Origin: Epiperipatus broadwayi
Lineage: Eukaryota > Onychophora > Udeonychophora > Euonychophora > Peripatidae
DNA length: 64,000 nucleotides
Direction of reading: 5' to 3'
Assembly (NCBI GenBank): GCA_028023455.1
Contig: JAQFVV010012422.1
Location: 8,592,337 to 8,656,336 of the forward strand
Part shown: positions 63,101 to 64,000 of the stretch, in pieces
Layout of the letters: every line of letters begins with the position of its first letter
Position numbering within the stretch: position 1 is the first letter of the stretch
Translations under genes and position numbers: made by a program
The notes under the pieces: model-generated
Told to the model about the DNA's origin: nothing
Databases searched by the model: none
What the model saw: the letters and a program-made list of their open reading frames with translations, nothing else

Positions 63101-63275
63101 GATAAATACTGTACATAGTACCTCTGCATCACCTGGTTGTATTTCCTGACTAATGCTGAAACAGAATCAATGACTGTAACATTCATCTGTTGAAAAATTA
63201 GAATATCACCACAAAGATGCAAAAAATTATTTACCTCTTAATTCTTCCATGTGAAATAAAAGTTCTGGAAGCTGC
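3149..63275 (-). CDS. NCKAP1: NCKAP1/Hem, central portion, 14 exons (gene-level entry)
   Basis: NCKAP1 (Hem/Kette, GEX-3) pairs with CYFIP/Sra1 as the large scaffold of the WAVE regulatory complex, which links Rac signalling at the plasma membrane to Arp2/3-driven actin branching. Fourteen minus-strand exons join in phase into about 494 codons with no stop: 63275-63235, 63155-63064, 62626-62545, 42103-42045, 38465-38320, 38236-38104, 29384-29265, 26990-26854, 22038-21907, 15265-15150, 11925-11823, 8083-7953, 3428-3331, 3242-3149. Recognisable blocks include [88 protein letters not shown]-like [15 protein letters not shown] and SSFDKPEQM. The order matches the family. The product reads closer to insect Hem (for example [13 protein letters not shown]) than to human NCKAP1. 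Both ends are cut by the window, so the start, stop, promoter and UTRs are not visible. Confidence 0.96.
3331..3428 (-). CDS. NCKAP1: NCKAP1 exon 13 of the visible set
   Basis: The exon has 98 nt. Its first two bases complete a glutamate codon split with the exon at 7953-8083. It then encodes [18 protein letters not shown] and [22 protein letters not shown] and [10 protein letters not shown] are nearly invariant in NCKAP1/Hem proteins. The acceptor ends AAAG after a T-rich tract, the donor is GTATG, and the exon ends in phase 0. No substitutions suggest decay. Confidence 0.96.
6725..7045 (+). mobile_element. Retrozyme-like repeat, solitary diverged copy
   Basis: This stretch is similar over about 300 nt to the 472-nt unit of the tandem element at 24940-25662. 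Shared phrases include CATCAGATTTTCA, GATTGAAGCCTG, CCATTAAA, GATTTGCT, TCTTAATATA, the whole hammerhead core, GATTATTTATCTTTTC, ATGAGAT and GAAAGTCTG. It contains one hammerhead (6861-6921). No ORF or reverse transcriptase is present. In known animal retrozymes such units are non-autonomous and are thought to be mobilised by Penelope-like reverse transcriptases; applying that here is inference. The ends are approximate, and I found no target-site duplication. Confidence 0.72.
6861..6921 (+). ncRNA. Hammerhead self-cleaving ribozyme, copy 1
   Basis: The full catalytic core is present. CTGATGA lies at 6876-6882. Stem II is GTGCT paired with AGCAT around a GGTTT loop, followed by GAAA at 6898-6901. 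A very short stem III comes next, ending at U16.1 = 6908, with A at 6909 as the residue before the predicted cut. Stem I pairs ATAATC (6862-6867) with GATTAT (6915-6920). The inner CCAA now faces TTGA instead of TTGG, so one inner pair is lost. Stem III has only two good pairs in this copy. The core is intact, but activity may be reduced compared with copies 2 and 3. Confidence 0.82.
7953..8083 (-). CDS. NCKAP1: NCKAP1 exon 12 of the visible set
   Basis: The exon has 131 nt: one base completing a tryptophan codon, 43 codons, and one base passed on. It encodes [20 protein letters not shown] followed by a segment with [16 protein letters not shown]. This matches the Hem block with LLRRVS.GHI.. 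and FN.EEFSD. The acceptor is TTCGCAG and the donor GTGGGT. The sequence is closer to insect Hem (AEG..PFN.EEFSD) than to the vertebrate form. Confidence 0.95.
8084..11822. other. NCKAP1 intron, 3.7 kb
   Basis: Intron between exons 11 and 12 of the visible set. Its centre (about 9060-10700) holds a decayed LINE in minus orientation, listed separately. The rest (8084-9050 and 10700-11822) is AT-rich with no element I can name. Confidence 0.6.
9060..10700 (-). mobile_element. Decayed non-LTR retrotransposon (LINE) remnant
   Basis: Read on the minus strand through frameshifts, several stretches resemble LINE protein motifs in the right order. Near 10480-10515 is [14 protein letters not shown], like the endonuclease block WDIIGLSETRRPGE. 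Near 10075-10125 is [18 protein letters not shown], like the later endonuclease block IDFIL.....V.DV. Near 9200-9245 is a trace resembling the reverse-transcriptase block YRPISLLS..DKIFT. Many stops and frameshifts make it non-functional. The clade (RTE, CR1 or other) cannot be told by eye. The boundaries are approximate and no TSD was found. Confidence 0.45.
11823..11925 (-). CDS. NCKAP1: NCKAP1 exon 11 of the visible set
   Basis: The exon has 103 nt: two bases finishing a valine codon, 33 codons, and two bases of the next tryptophan. It encodes [20 protein letters not shown] then [13 protein letters not shown]. The block [19 protein letters not shown] is one of the most conserved in the NCKAP1 family. 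The acceptor is TTTCAG. The donor is GTTAGT, a less common but valid +3T donor. Confidence 0.96.
11926..15149. other. NCKAP1 intron, 3.2 kb; no gene seen
   Basis: AT-rich intron with homopolymer A/T runs. No ORF above background, no tRNA, and no terminal repeats that I can support. Some stretches (13340-13960) are pyrimidine-rich on the plus strand, as seen near the LINE remnants elsewhere in this gene, but no protein motif could be read. Confidence 0.55.
15150..15265 (-). CDS. NCKAP1: NCKAP1 exon 10 of the visible set
   Basis: The exon has 116 nt: one base completing a lysine codon, 38 codons, and one base passed on. It encodes [20 protein letters not shown] then [18 protein letters not shown]. 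The block [23 protein letters not shown] is characteristic of NCKAP1. The acceptor is TTTTAG. The donor reads GTACTT, which is weak, but the frame and the homology fix the border. Confidence 0.95.
16635..16900. repeat. Minisatellite, four units of about 61-70 bp
   Basis: The phrase ACATCGTGG or ACATTGTGG recurs at 16681, 16742, 16809 and 16879, spaced 61, 67 and 70 bp. Each is followed by a cacgcaaat-like word and a T/A-rich stretch with AATTTTAA.GAGAAT or AATTTTAACAAGAAT. The units differ from each other by several percent and by small indels, so this is an old array. The minus-strand ORF through it is a by-product of the repeat. Confidence 0.8.
17140..17530. repeat. Irregular tandem repeat, three units of about 90-110 bp
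   Basis: The units start with ATAGCGAAATTTAA, or a diverged form TGTAGCAAAATATTAA, at about 17150, 17260 and 17350, each followed by TGGGATTGTTC and TATAAA. Partial units carry GCGGCAGAATAAA and CTATTTCTGTG words. It is less AT-rich than its surroundings. The 75-codon minus ORF across it is low-information and probably not a gene. Confidence 0.72.
17841..18299 (+). CDS. Unrecognised 152-residue multi-pass membrane ORF, antisense in NCKAP1 intron
   Basis: This is the longest uninterrupted ORF in the window. It starts at ATG 17841 and stops at TAG 18297-18299. I do not recognise the protein. It is strongly hydrophobic, with four or five likely membrane segments: around residues 3-16, 28-43 ([16 protein letters not shown]), 51-70 ([20 protein letters not shown]), 104-118 ([16 protein letters not shown]) and 128-142. 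A more polar loop lies near residues 72-100. The region is less AT-rich than its flanks, as is the following 350 bp. It could be a single-exon gene, a processed retrocopy, one exon of a host-intron gene, or part of a transposon. No promoter or nearby poly(A) signal was found. Confidence 0.4.
   Translation: MYIVQMIVIIIATTVKESYVIYKVESYIALIIILNGLIYIIHFVERGMQDTFLLIAFVLLAIFDTALHVLSLGLDKAHRGGFECVTMLGFILEEYRSNFSIDFSPIVLICVLVYPCGKIVSGFTKVKSMVICVVACEFVHNLGNLLPEQVVF
20970..21800 (-). mobile_element. Decayed LINE fragment, 3' part
   Basis: On the minus strand near 21189-21225 the translation reads [11 protein letters not shown], resembling the C-terminal block W.GH..RM found after the reverse transcriptase in many LINEs. 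The next residues are rich in E and K ([18 protein letters not shown]), as expected there. The plus strand is strongly T/C-rich across the whole segment. Stops and frameshifts are frequent. The family is not determined and the boundaries are approximate. Confidence 0.42.
21907..22038 (-). CDS. NCKAP1: NCKAP1 exon 9 of the visible set
   Basis: The exon has 132 nt: one base finishing a threonine codon, 43 codons, and two bases passed on. It encodes [20 protein letters not shown], then [14 protein letters not shown] and TQNLESRFT. The core VWEHTF.PREYL..HLE.RF is diagnostic for the family, and [19 protein letters not shown] matches insect Hem especially well. The acceptor is ATATAG and the donor GTAAAA. 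Confidence 0.96.
24985..25043 (+). ncRNA. Hammerhead self-cleaving ribozyme, copy 2
   Basis: The core CTGATGA lies at 25000-25006. Stem II is TGCT paired with AGCA around loop GGTTT, with a U/U mismatch nearest the core. GAAA is at 25022-25025. Stem III is three pairs (ATA with TAT) closed by a two-base CG turn. U16.1 = 25032 and H17 = A25033, so cleavage is predicted after 25033. Stem I pairs CCAA (24996-24999) with TTGG (25034-25037), then, past an internal loop, TAATC with GATTA (25039-25043). The very short stem III is the form known as minimal hammerheads, which in reported cases work better as dimers. Confidence 0.88.
25457..25515 (+). ncRNA. Hammerhead self-cleaving ribozyme, copy 3
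   Basis: This copy matches copy 2 through the ribozyme itself, shifted by 472 nt. The core CTGATGA lies at 25472-25478, GAAA at 25494-25497, stem III is ATA/TAT, and the predicted cut follows A25505. Stem I pairs CCAA with TTGG and TAATC with GATTA. The identity of both ribozymes within one insertion fits a recent insertion of an oligomeric or circular-template copy. Confidence 0.88.
26035..26628. mobile_element. Inverted-repeat (foldback) insertion with 13-bp TSD
   Basis: The insertion is flanked by ATATAAAGCTTTA at 26022-26034 and again at 26629-26641, a 13-bp direct repeat. Inside are two inverted arms of about 183 bp (26033-26215 and 26402-26586), sharing for example GCGATCAGGCTAATGCA and its complement. 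The last about 85 bp of the element (from GCGCATGTGCATTAGCC to CCTTATTATATATA) also occurs as a direct copy right after the left arm (26214-26300). No ORF. A TSD this long is not typical for cut-and-paste transposons and rather suggests target-primed retroposition. Confidence 0.72.
26854..26990 (-). CDS. NCKAP1: NCKAP1 exon 8 of the visible set, basic linker
   Basis: The exon has 137 nt: 45 codons plus two bases. It encodes [14 protein letters not shown], then a lysine-rich linker with KKKRDKKNK, then EKPG-like [16 protein letters not shown]. In the family, LLPKHCA..I..AV.KK is followed by a variable, charged linker and then KPG.ES.RK.R, so this exon carries the least conserved stretch of the central region. 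The acceptor is TTTTAG and the donor GTAAGA. It begins in phase 0. Confidence 0.95.
26991..29264. other. NCKAP1 intron, 2.3 kb; no gene seen
   Basis: AT-rich intron with poly-A/T tracts. No mobile element, RNA gene or meaningful ORF could be supported. The 62-codon plus ORF near 27956 is unrecognised and composition-driven. Confidence 0.55.
29265..29384 (-). CDS. NCKAP1: NCKAP1 exon 7 of the visible set
   Basis: The exon has 120 nt, exactly 40 codons in phase 0 at both ends. It encodes [20 protein letters not shown] then [38 protein letters not shown] and ICTEQC.LSD are hallmark NCKAP1 motifs. The acceptor is CCACAG. The donor is GTTTAA, which is weak at +3 to +5, but the frame and conservation support it. 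Confidence 0.96.
30985..31125 (-). mobile_element. Retrozyme-family fragment lacking the hammerhead core
   Basis: Read on the minus strand, this segment follows the 6725-7045 copy: GTGGGAGATGATGATCTG, then directly ATTGGAGATTATTTATC, then a GTGGTCATGTGTATC-like stretch and GAAAGTCTGGGTTCATAT. About 36-40 nt between the two sides of stem I, which hold CTGATGA, stem II, GAAA and stem III in the other copies, are missing. The junction is near 31098. The loss of only the catalytic part makes this copy non-cleaving. Confidence 0.65.
31655..31855. repeat. Separated direct duplication, about 75 bp
   Basis: The phrase TTTAACAAATTTTTTTTAAG followed by ATTTAATGTA and later AATATTATATAA..AAATGT(G/A)AGAAAT occurs twice, from about 31655 and from about 31786. 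The spacer includes a small G+C-rich island, GCCGGCCTGAAAGGCC, that can form a short hairpin. The origin is unknown. Confidence 0.55.
37341..37445 (+). mobile_element. tRNA-derived SINE, copy 1
   Basis: This is a tRNA-like head with an A box (TGGTTGAGAGGT) and a B box (GGTTCGCATCCC) and a plausible anticodon hairpin (CTGCCTTGCACTTGCAGGCAG region), ending GATGTTATGACACTTAAAAAAA. Two further copies (40866-40975 and 40990-41099, minus) share the start TCTTGCRTTG, the boxes and the ATGACA tail. At about 100 bp it is little more than a tRNA plus tail. It is not a tRNA gene: acceptor pairing is poor, it is repeated, and it has an A-rich 3' tail. AATATTCC-like words on both sides may be a degraded TSD. 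Confidence 0.75.
38104..38236 (-). CDS. NCKAP1: NCKAP1 exon 6 of the visible set
   Basis: The exon has 133 nt: one base completing a cysteine codon, then 44 codons. It encodes [20 protein letters not shown], then [13 protein letters not shown] and [11 protein letters not shown]. The core [21 protein letters not shown] is nearly invariant in the family. Two AGs lie close together at the acceptor; the outer one (after 38237) is chosen because it alone preserves the SVFCFY junction and frame. The donor is GTAAAT. Confidence 0.96.
38320..38465 (-). CDS. NCKAP1: NCKAP1 exon 5 of the visible set
   Basis: The exon has 146 nt: 48 codons plus two bases of a cysteine codon. It encodes [20 protein letters not shown], then [19 protein letters not shown] and NEVSDLSVF. 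The motifs AYTS.SK, FHTKMVD and SDLS.FCFY (across the junction) are typical of NCKAP1. The acceptor is ATCTAG. The donor is GTTTGT (unusual +3 T). The following intron is only 83 bp. Confidence 0.96.
38711..39823 (+). mobile_element. Single-arm relative of the 57497 element, 18-bp TSD
   Basis: The element begins TGTAACGGGCACACATGCTG and is flanked by the 18-bp direct repeat AAGTGCATAGAAGTATGT at 38693-38710 and 39824-39841. Along its length it follows the left arm of the element at 57497: the terminal TGTAACG..CACA, TTAAGAATTAAAAA, AAAATCATCT, AATCGCACAGAT, CTTGGGCAT, GTCAGATAGGA, ACCTCAACAAAAAG..TCATC, CGCACT.TCAAT..TTTCAG and GGACG.C.TGGGAATT. It is diverged and ends where the arm of the other copy continues further inward. 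No intact ORF. The 18-bp TSD argues for a retroposed insertion. Confidence 0.68.
39923..40262. repeat. Palindromic (hairpin) element, two 142-bp arms
   Basis: Arms 39923-40064 and 40121-40262 are inverted copies separated by a 56-bp loop (for example TAGTTTCTAGTTTGTGGC opposite CCACAAGCTAGAAACTA, and CTATCTAGTGACTAC opposite its complement). The outer ends read AAAACAGACAAAATTCTCC against the complement of GGAGAGTTTTGCCTATTTT. The arms differ by several percent. It could be a MITE or foldback element. I found no clear TSD and no ORF. Confidence 0.8.
40866..40975 (-). mobile_element. tRNA-derived SINE, copy 2
   Basis: On the minus strand it starts AAGCATTGGTGGTCGAGTGG (A box) and has a clear anticodon-like stem-loop (CTGC..GCAG around CTTACAA) and a B box GGTTCGCTTCCC. 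It ends GATGCTATGACACATG followed by a run of A. It resembles a tRNA-Val-like fold, but the T-stem pairing is imperfect and the same tail occurs in the other copies, so a SINE is preferred over a gene. It was later interrupted at its 5' edge by copy 3. Confidence 0.75.
40990..41099 (-). mobile_element. tRNA-derived SINE, copy 3, with 14-bp TSD
   Basis: Minus-strand SINE: TCTTGCGTTGTTAGCCGAGA at its start, B box GGTTTGCGTCCC, tail GATGCTATGACATATG and poly-A. It is flanked by CCTTTTGTATTTTT at 40976-40989 and 41100-41113, a 14-bp TSD. This shows insertion by target-primed reverse transcription right next to copy 2. Confidence 0.82.
42045..42103 (-). CDS. NCKAP1: NCKAP1 exon 4 of the visible set
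   Basis: The exon has 59 nt: two bases completing a valine codon, then 19 codons [32 protein letters not shown] is a signature stretch of NCKAP1. The acceptor is TTCTAG and the donor GTATGT. This micro-exon sits between a 3.6-kb intron and the 20.4-kb transposon-filled intron. Confidence 0.96.
42995..45887. repeat. Left long terminal repeat (2893 bp)
   Basis: It is direct-repeated with 48181-52759. By eye the two differ by a few percent, more in the first 200 bp, mostly transitions. It holds a 123-codon ORF at 44689-45060 (plus) that is unrecognised and is rearranged in the right LTR, where a block after TTAGAAACATTAGA differs. It also holds a 168-bp hairpin insertion (45136-45303) absent from the right LTR. 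Confidence 0.82.
45136..45303. mobile_element. 168-bp hairpin insertion in left LTR, 14-bp TSD
   Basis: TTTTATTAATTAAA at 45122-45135 is repeated at 45304-45317, while the right LTR has it once, which proves insertion after the LTRs diverged. The insert is an almost perfect hairpin: arms 45134-45188 and 45222-45276 (for example ATTAATTAGTATTAAAGTTT and its complement), with a loop holding ATGAATATGAGG..GGATCTTCGAAAA. The loop motif recurs at 54351-54397. Confidence 0.8.
45888..48180. other. Internal region of the LTR element
   Basis: A 2.3-kb interior without recognisable pol. Features are a broken minus-strand ORF (46240-46938), a 41-bp direct repeat near 48075-48133 (GATGTGGGTGTTTAAATAAT twice), a short direct repeat at 46096-46138 (CCTTCAACAAAATTTTATTT twice), and two minus-strand words resembling retroelement primer-binding sites: TGGCGCCCAAGGG ending near 47500, and TTGCCCAAACGTGGAGCCTC near 48135-48155. 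Both lie on the strand that also carries the ORF. Confidence 0.55.
46240..46938 (-). pseudogene. Broken ORF of the LTR element with three internal repeats
   Basis: It starts at ATG 46938 ([11 protein letters not shown]) and runs to TAG 46242-46240 with two frameshifts, near 46815 and near 46518. The N-terminal part is charged and probably coiled coil ([17 protein letters not shown]). The middle has about three copies of a roughly 35-residue repeat containing DLG.QTQ and [11 protein letters not shown]. The C-terminal part reads [20 protein letters not shown] do not recognise it. Position and size would fit a degenerate gag-like protein, but no zinc knuckle is present. The plus-strand ORF overlapping it is a shadow. 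Confidence 0.5.
50313..50545. repeat. Two tandem units of about 117 bp inside the TIR transposon
   Basis: Two nearly identical copies run from TGTCCACTTTTTATTACAGC through AAAAGTCCAAACTTTGTGTCC to AAGTATTTGGATTCAATTTT. The units differ mainly in T-run length. Short ORFs on both strands here are by-products of the duplication. Confidence 0.85.
51103..51198. repeat. GGA/GAA purine microsatellite
   Basis: About 95 bp of GGA and GAA triplets with a G-run interruption at 51125-51131, flanked by A-rich DNA. Purine on one strand only, so triplex-prone in principle. It lies within the non-autonomous TIR transposon. Confidence 0.9.
54351..54397 (+). ncRNA. Candidate structured motif shared with the hairpin insert in the left LTR
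   Basis: GGCTATGAATATGAGGGTTC followed by TGGATCTCGAAAGTCC and TTAGCC is closely similar to 45184-45227 (GGCTATGAATATGAGG, GGATCTTCGAAAA, TAAGCC). In both, GGCT at one side can pair with AGCC at the other, and GAG with CTC, leaving CGAAA unpaired. This recalls a hammerhead (stem II followed by GAAA), but the required CTGANGA is absent, so I do not call it a ribozyme. Confidence 0.3.
55326..57208. mobile_element. piggyBac-like non-autonomous transposon, TTAA TSD
   Basis: The insertion is flanked by TTAA (55322-55325 and 57209-57212) with ends CCCTTTGACGCCCAG and, on the complement of the right end, CCCTTTGAAAACCAGG. This matches the piggyBac pattern (TTAA target, CCC..GGG ends). It is 1883 bp. 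It contains a tandem repeat (about 55680-56215) and no visible transposase ORF, so it is a MITE-like passenger. It interrupts the centre of the host palindrome exactly at a TTAA of its loop. Confidence 0.82.
55679..56215. repeat. AT-rich tandem repeat inside the piggyBac-like element
   Basis: The phrase GATAAC.TTC..G.GTATGTAATTAC occurs at 55679, 55825 and 56022 (offsets 146 and 197). Sub-repeats such as ATAATAAATTATAATATTTT and CGATGTA.TGAAA.AAATAAA recur between them. Low GC, no ORF. Confidence 0.8.
57497..58994 (+). repeat. Left inverted arm of the 4.47-kb element
   Basis: This arm contains a 64-codon ORF (58553-58747) beginning [18 protein letters not shown], repeated in the right arm. 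The first 26 bases, TGTAACGAGCACAGACATTC and on to GTTACA, are themselves a short inverted repeat. An older, shorter copy of this arm stands alone at 38711-39823. Confidence 0.85.
59636..61129 (-). repeat. Right inverted arm of the 4.47-kb element
   Basis: The complement of the left arm with only scattered differences. Its inner edge starts CATACTTAACCGATAACCAA, preceded by a duplicated CATACTTAACCGATA. It holds the mirror ORF (83 codons, 59825-60076), identical to the left ORF until an indel in a T run. Such high arm identity implies a recent origin, gene conversion, or possibly an assembly artefact. Confidence 0.85.
61847..61966. repeat. 120-bp terminal module with 24-bp inverted ends
   Basis: Starts TGTAACGATCCGGAGAAGGC and ends with its complement, GCCTTCTCCGGATCGTTACA. 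It contains CTATAAAT, a possible TATA box. The inner word ACGTATCTGCCTACTCTATA recurs at about 59592-59615 in the spacer of the surrounding element. It could be a very short LTR or a MITE at the element's edge. The right border coincides with the outer border of the 4.47-kb element. Confidence 0.7.
62312..62478. repeat. 86-bp tandem duplication
   Basis: TGAATAACAAACATAGATAT through GTAATAATCAAATAGTTTA occurs twice in tandem, 86 bp apart and nearly identical, just upstream (genomic) of the exon at 62545. It is intronic and recent. Confidence 0.88.
62545..62626 (-). CDS. NCKAP1: NCKAP1 exon 3 of the visible set
   Basis: The exon has 82 nt: 27 codons plus one base. It encodes [20 protein letters not shown] then [22 protein letters not shown]...L.VKQV is a strongly conserved NCKAP1 stretch. 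The acceptor is TTTTAG and the donor GTATTT. The next exon in the mRNA lies 20.4 kb away at 42103. Confidence 0.96.
63064..63155 (-). CDS. NCKAP1: NCKAP1 exon 2 of the visible set
   Basis: The exon has 92 nt: two bases completing an alanine codon, then 30 codons. It encodes [20 protein letters not shown] then [28 protein letters not shown] is essentially invariant in the family. The acceptor is TTTCAG and the donor GTAAAT. It ends in phase 0. Confidence 0.96.
63235..63275 (-). CDS. NCKAP1: NCKAP1 exon 1 of the visible set (most 5')
   Basis: A 41-nt micro-exon: one base, 13 codons [13 protein letters not shown], one base. The family equivalent is AELIFYMEELR just before the [13 protein letters not shown] block. 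The acceptor is TTTCAG and the donor GTAAAT. Only 79 bp separate it from the next exon. The preceding exon (human WLLRHADN block) was not found before 64000. Confidence 0.9.
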
Positions 63276-64000
63276 CTGAAAAAATTGTTTACATATTTTT
63301 TATATATATATTTTTATTTCTCTATCAATACACAAAAAATGAAAAGCAAAATTACATTTTTTTTTTTTACTAATTATAAAACATCACAATGACTTATATA
63401 GATTACTATGATCATATTTATTAGATAATATTGAACGATATAGTTTGAATTTTAGATTATTTACATTCTATAACAAGGGGCAGAAACCAGTAGTTTCGAA
63501 GCCACATGTGGCTCTTTAGTGGGAAAGTTCAGCTCTCTTATTTTGGATCAAAAAAAATTTATATAAGTTTCATTACAAATTTAATATATATTTTTTGTTT
63601 CATCCAGGTCAGAAATTGTTTGAATCTTATCTATTCATAGCTAATGTTATTCAATTTATAAATAATGAATGAAATTGATTTAAAGTTGTGGCTCCCTAAA
63701 TTTTAATTTTTCTACATCTTTTGTCAAAATGGCTTTTTTGTCTCAAAAGTGTTCCAGATTCCTGTTCTATAATCACGTTTCTTAAATTTTTTTTAAAAAC
63801 GCGATTTTCATCAAGAAAATTCATGATATGTTAACATGGTAAACATAAGTAGTAAATTCTGTAGAAATCTAGTTCCATAAGATATAGCATAAACTATGTG
63901 CATAGAGATGATCACAAAAGGCTTAAAACAGCAAAAAAGATAAACTTTACTCTAATACAAGAGCCAGACAAATCAGCTTATTCCATAAACCAATAAGCAA
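63276..64000. other. NCKAP1 intron, partial
   Basis: Intron running off the right edge. It contains the hAT MITE at 63474-63764. The remainder is AT-rich, and no further NCKAP1 exon was seen. Confidence 0.6.
63474..63764. mobile_element. hAT-type MITE, 291 bp, 8-bp TSD
   Basis: It is flanked by TTCTATAA at 63466-63473 and 63765-63772. The ends are CAAGGGGCAGAAACC and, complement of the right end, CAGGAATCTGGAACAC, fitting the degenerate hAT pattern beginning CAG. The inner phrase AGCCACATGTGGCTCTTTAG and the later GTGGCTCC are typical of a widespread animal hAT MITE group. It has no coding capacity. Confidence 0.85.

Overview
The window looks like chromosomal DNA from an AT-rich invertebrate. 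An arthropod, possibly a chelicerate, is my best guess. The basis is a single spliced gene whose protein reads closest to insect Hem, introns of many kilobases, and a dense load of animal-type mobile elements. There are no bacterial operons, rRNA genes or CRISPR arrays.

One conserved gene runs the whole length on the minus strand: the middle of NCKAP1 (Hem/Kette/GEX-3), a scaffold subunit of the WAVE actin-regulatory complex. I resolved 14 consecutive coding exons, 63235-63275 (most 5') to 3149-3242 (most 3'). All have GT..AG borders and compatible phases, giving about 494 codons without a stop. They correspond to roughly residues 400-890 of a protein of about 1,130. The 5' exons lie beyond 64000 and the 3' exons before position 1. 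Introns range from 79 bp to 20.4 kb.

Everything else is intron, and most recognisable sequence there is mobile DNA. The most notable is a family of hammerhead-ribozyme repeats (retrozyme-like): a tandem 1.5-mer at 24940-25662 with two hammerheads exactly 472 nt apart, a solitary copy at about 6725-7045, and a minus-strand copy lacking the ribozyme core at about 30985-31125. The 8.1-11.8 kb and 15.3-21.9 kb introns hold decayed LINEs. The latter also holds two minisatellites and an unrecognised 152-codon multi-pass membrane ORF antisense to the gene. The 38.5-42.0 kb intron carries a long-TSD insertion, a 340-bp palindrome and two nested tRNA-derived SINEs.

The 20.4-kb intron (42104-62544) is a nest of insertions. 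It contains a 9.77-kb LTR element (42995-52759, TSD ATAT) with unusually long 2.9-kb LTRs and no visible pol. LTR 1 carries a hairpin insertion, and LTR 2 carries a 1.87-kb TIR transposon with an 8-bp TSD. Further right is a palindrome split at its centre by a piggyBac-like element (TTAA sites) and in its right arm by a 4.47-kb TG..CA element made mostly of two near-identical 1.5-kb inverted arms. A hAT MITE lies at 63474-63764.

All assignments come from reading the sequence and remembered family knowledge. No alignment, folding or database search was run.
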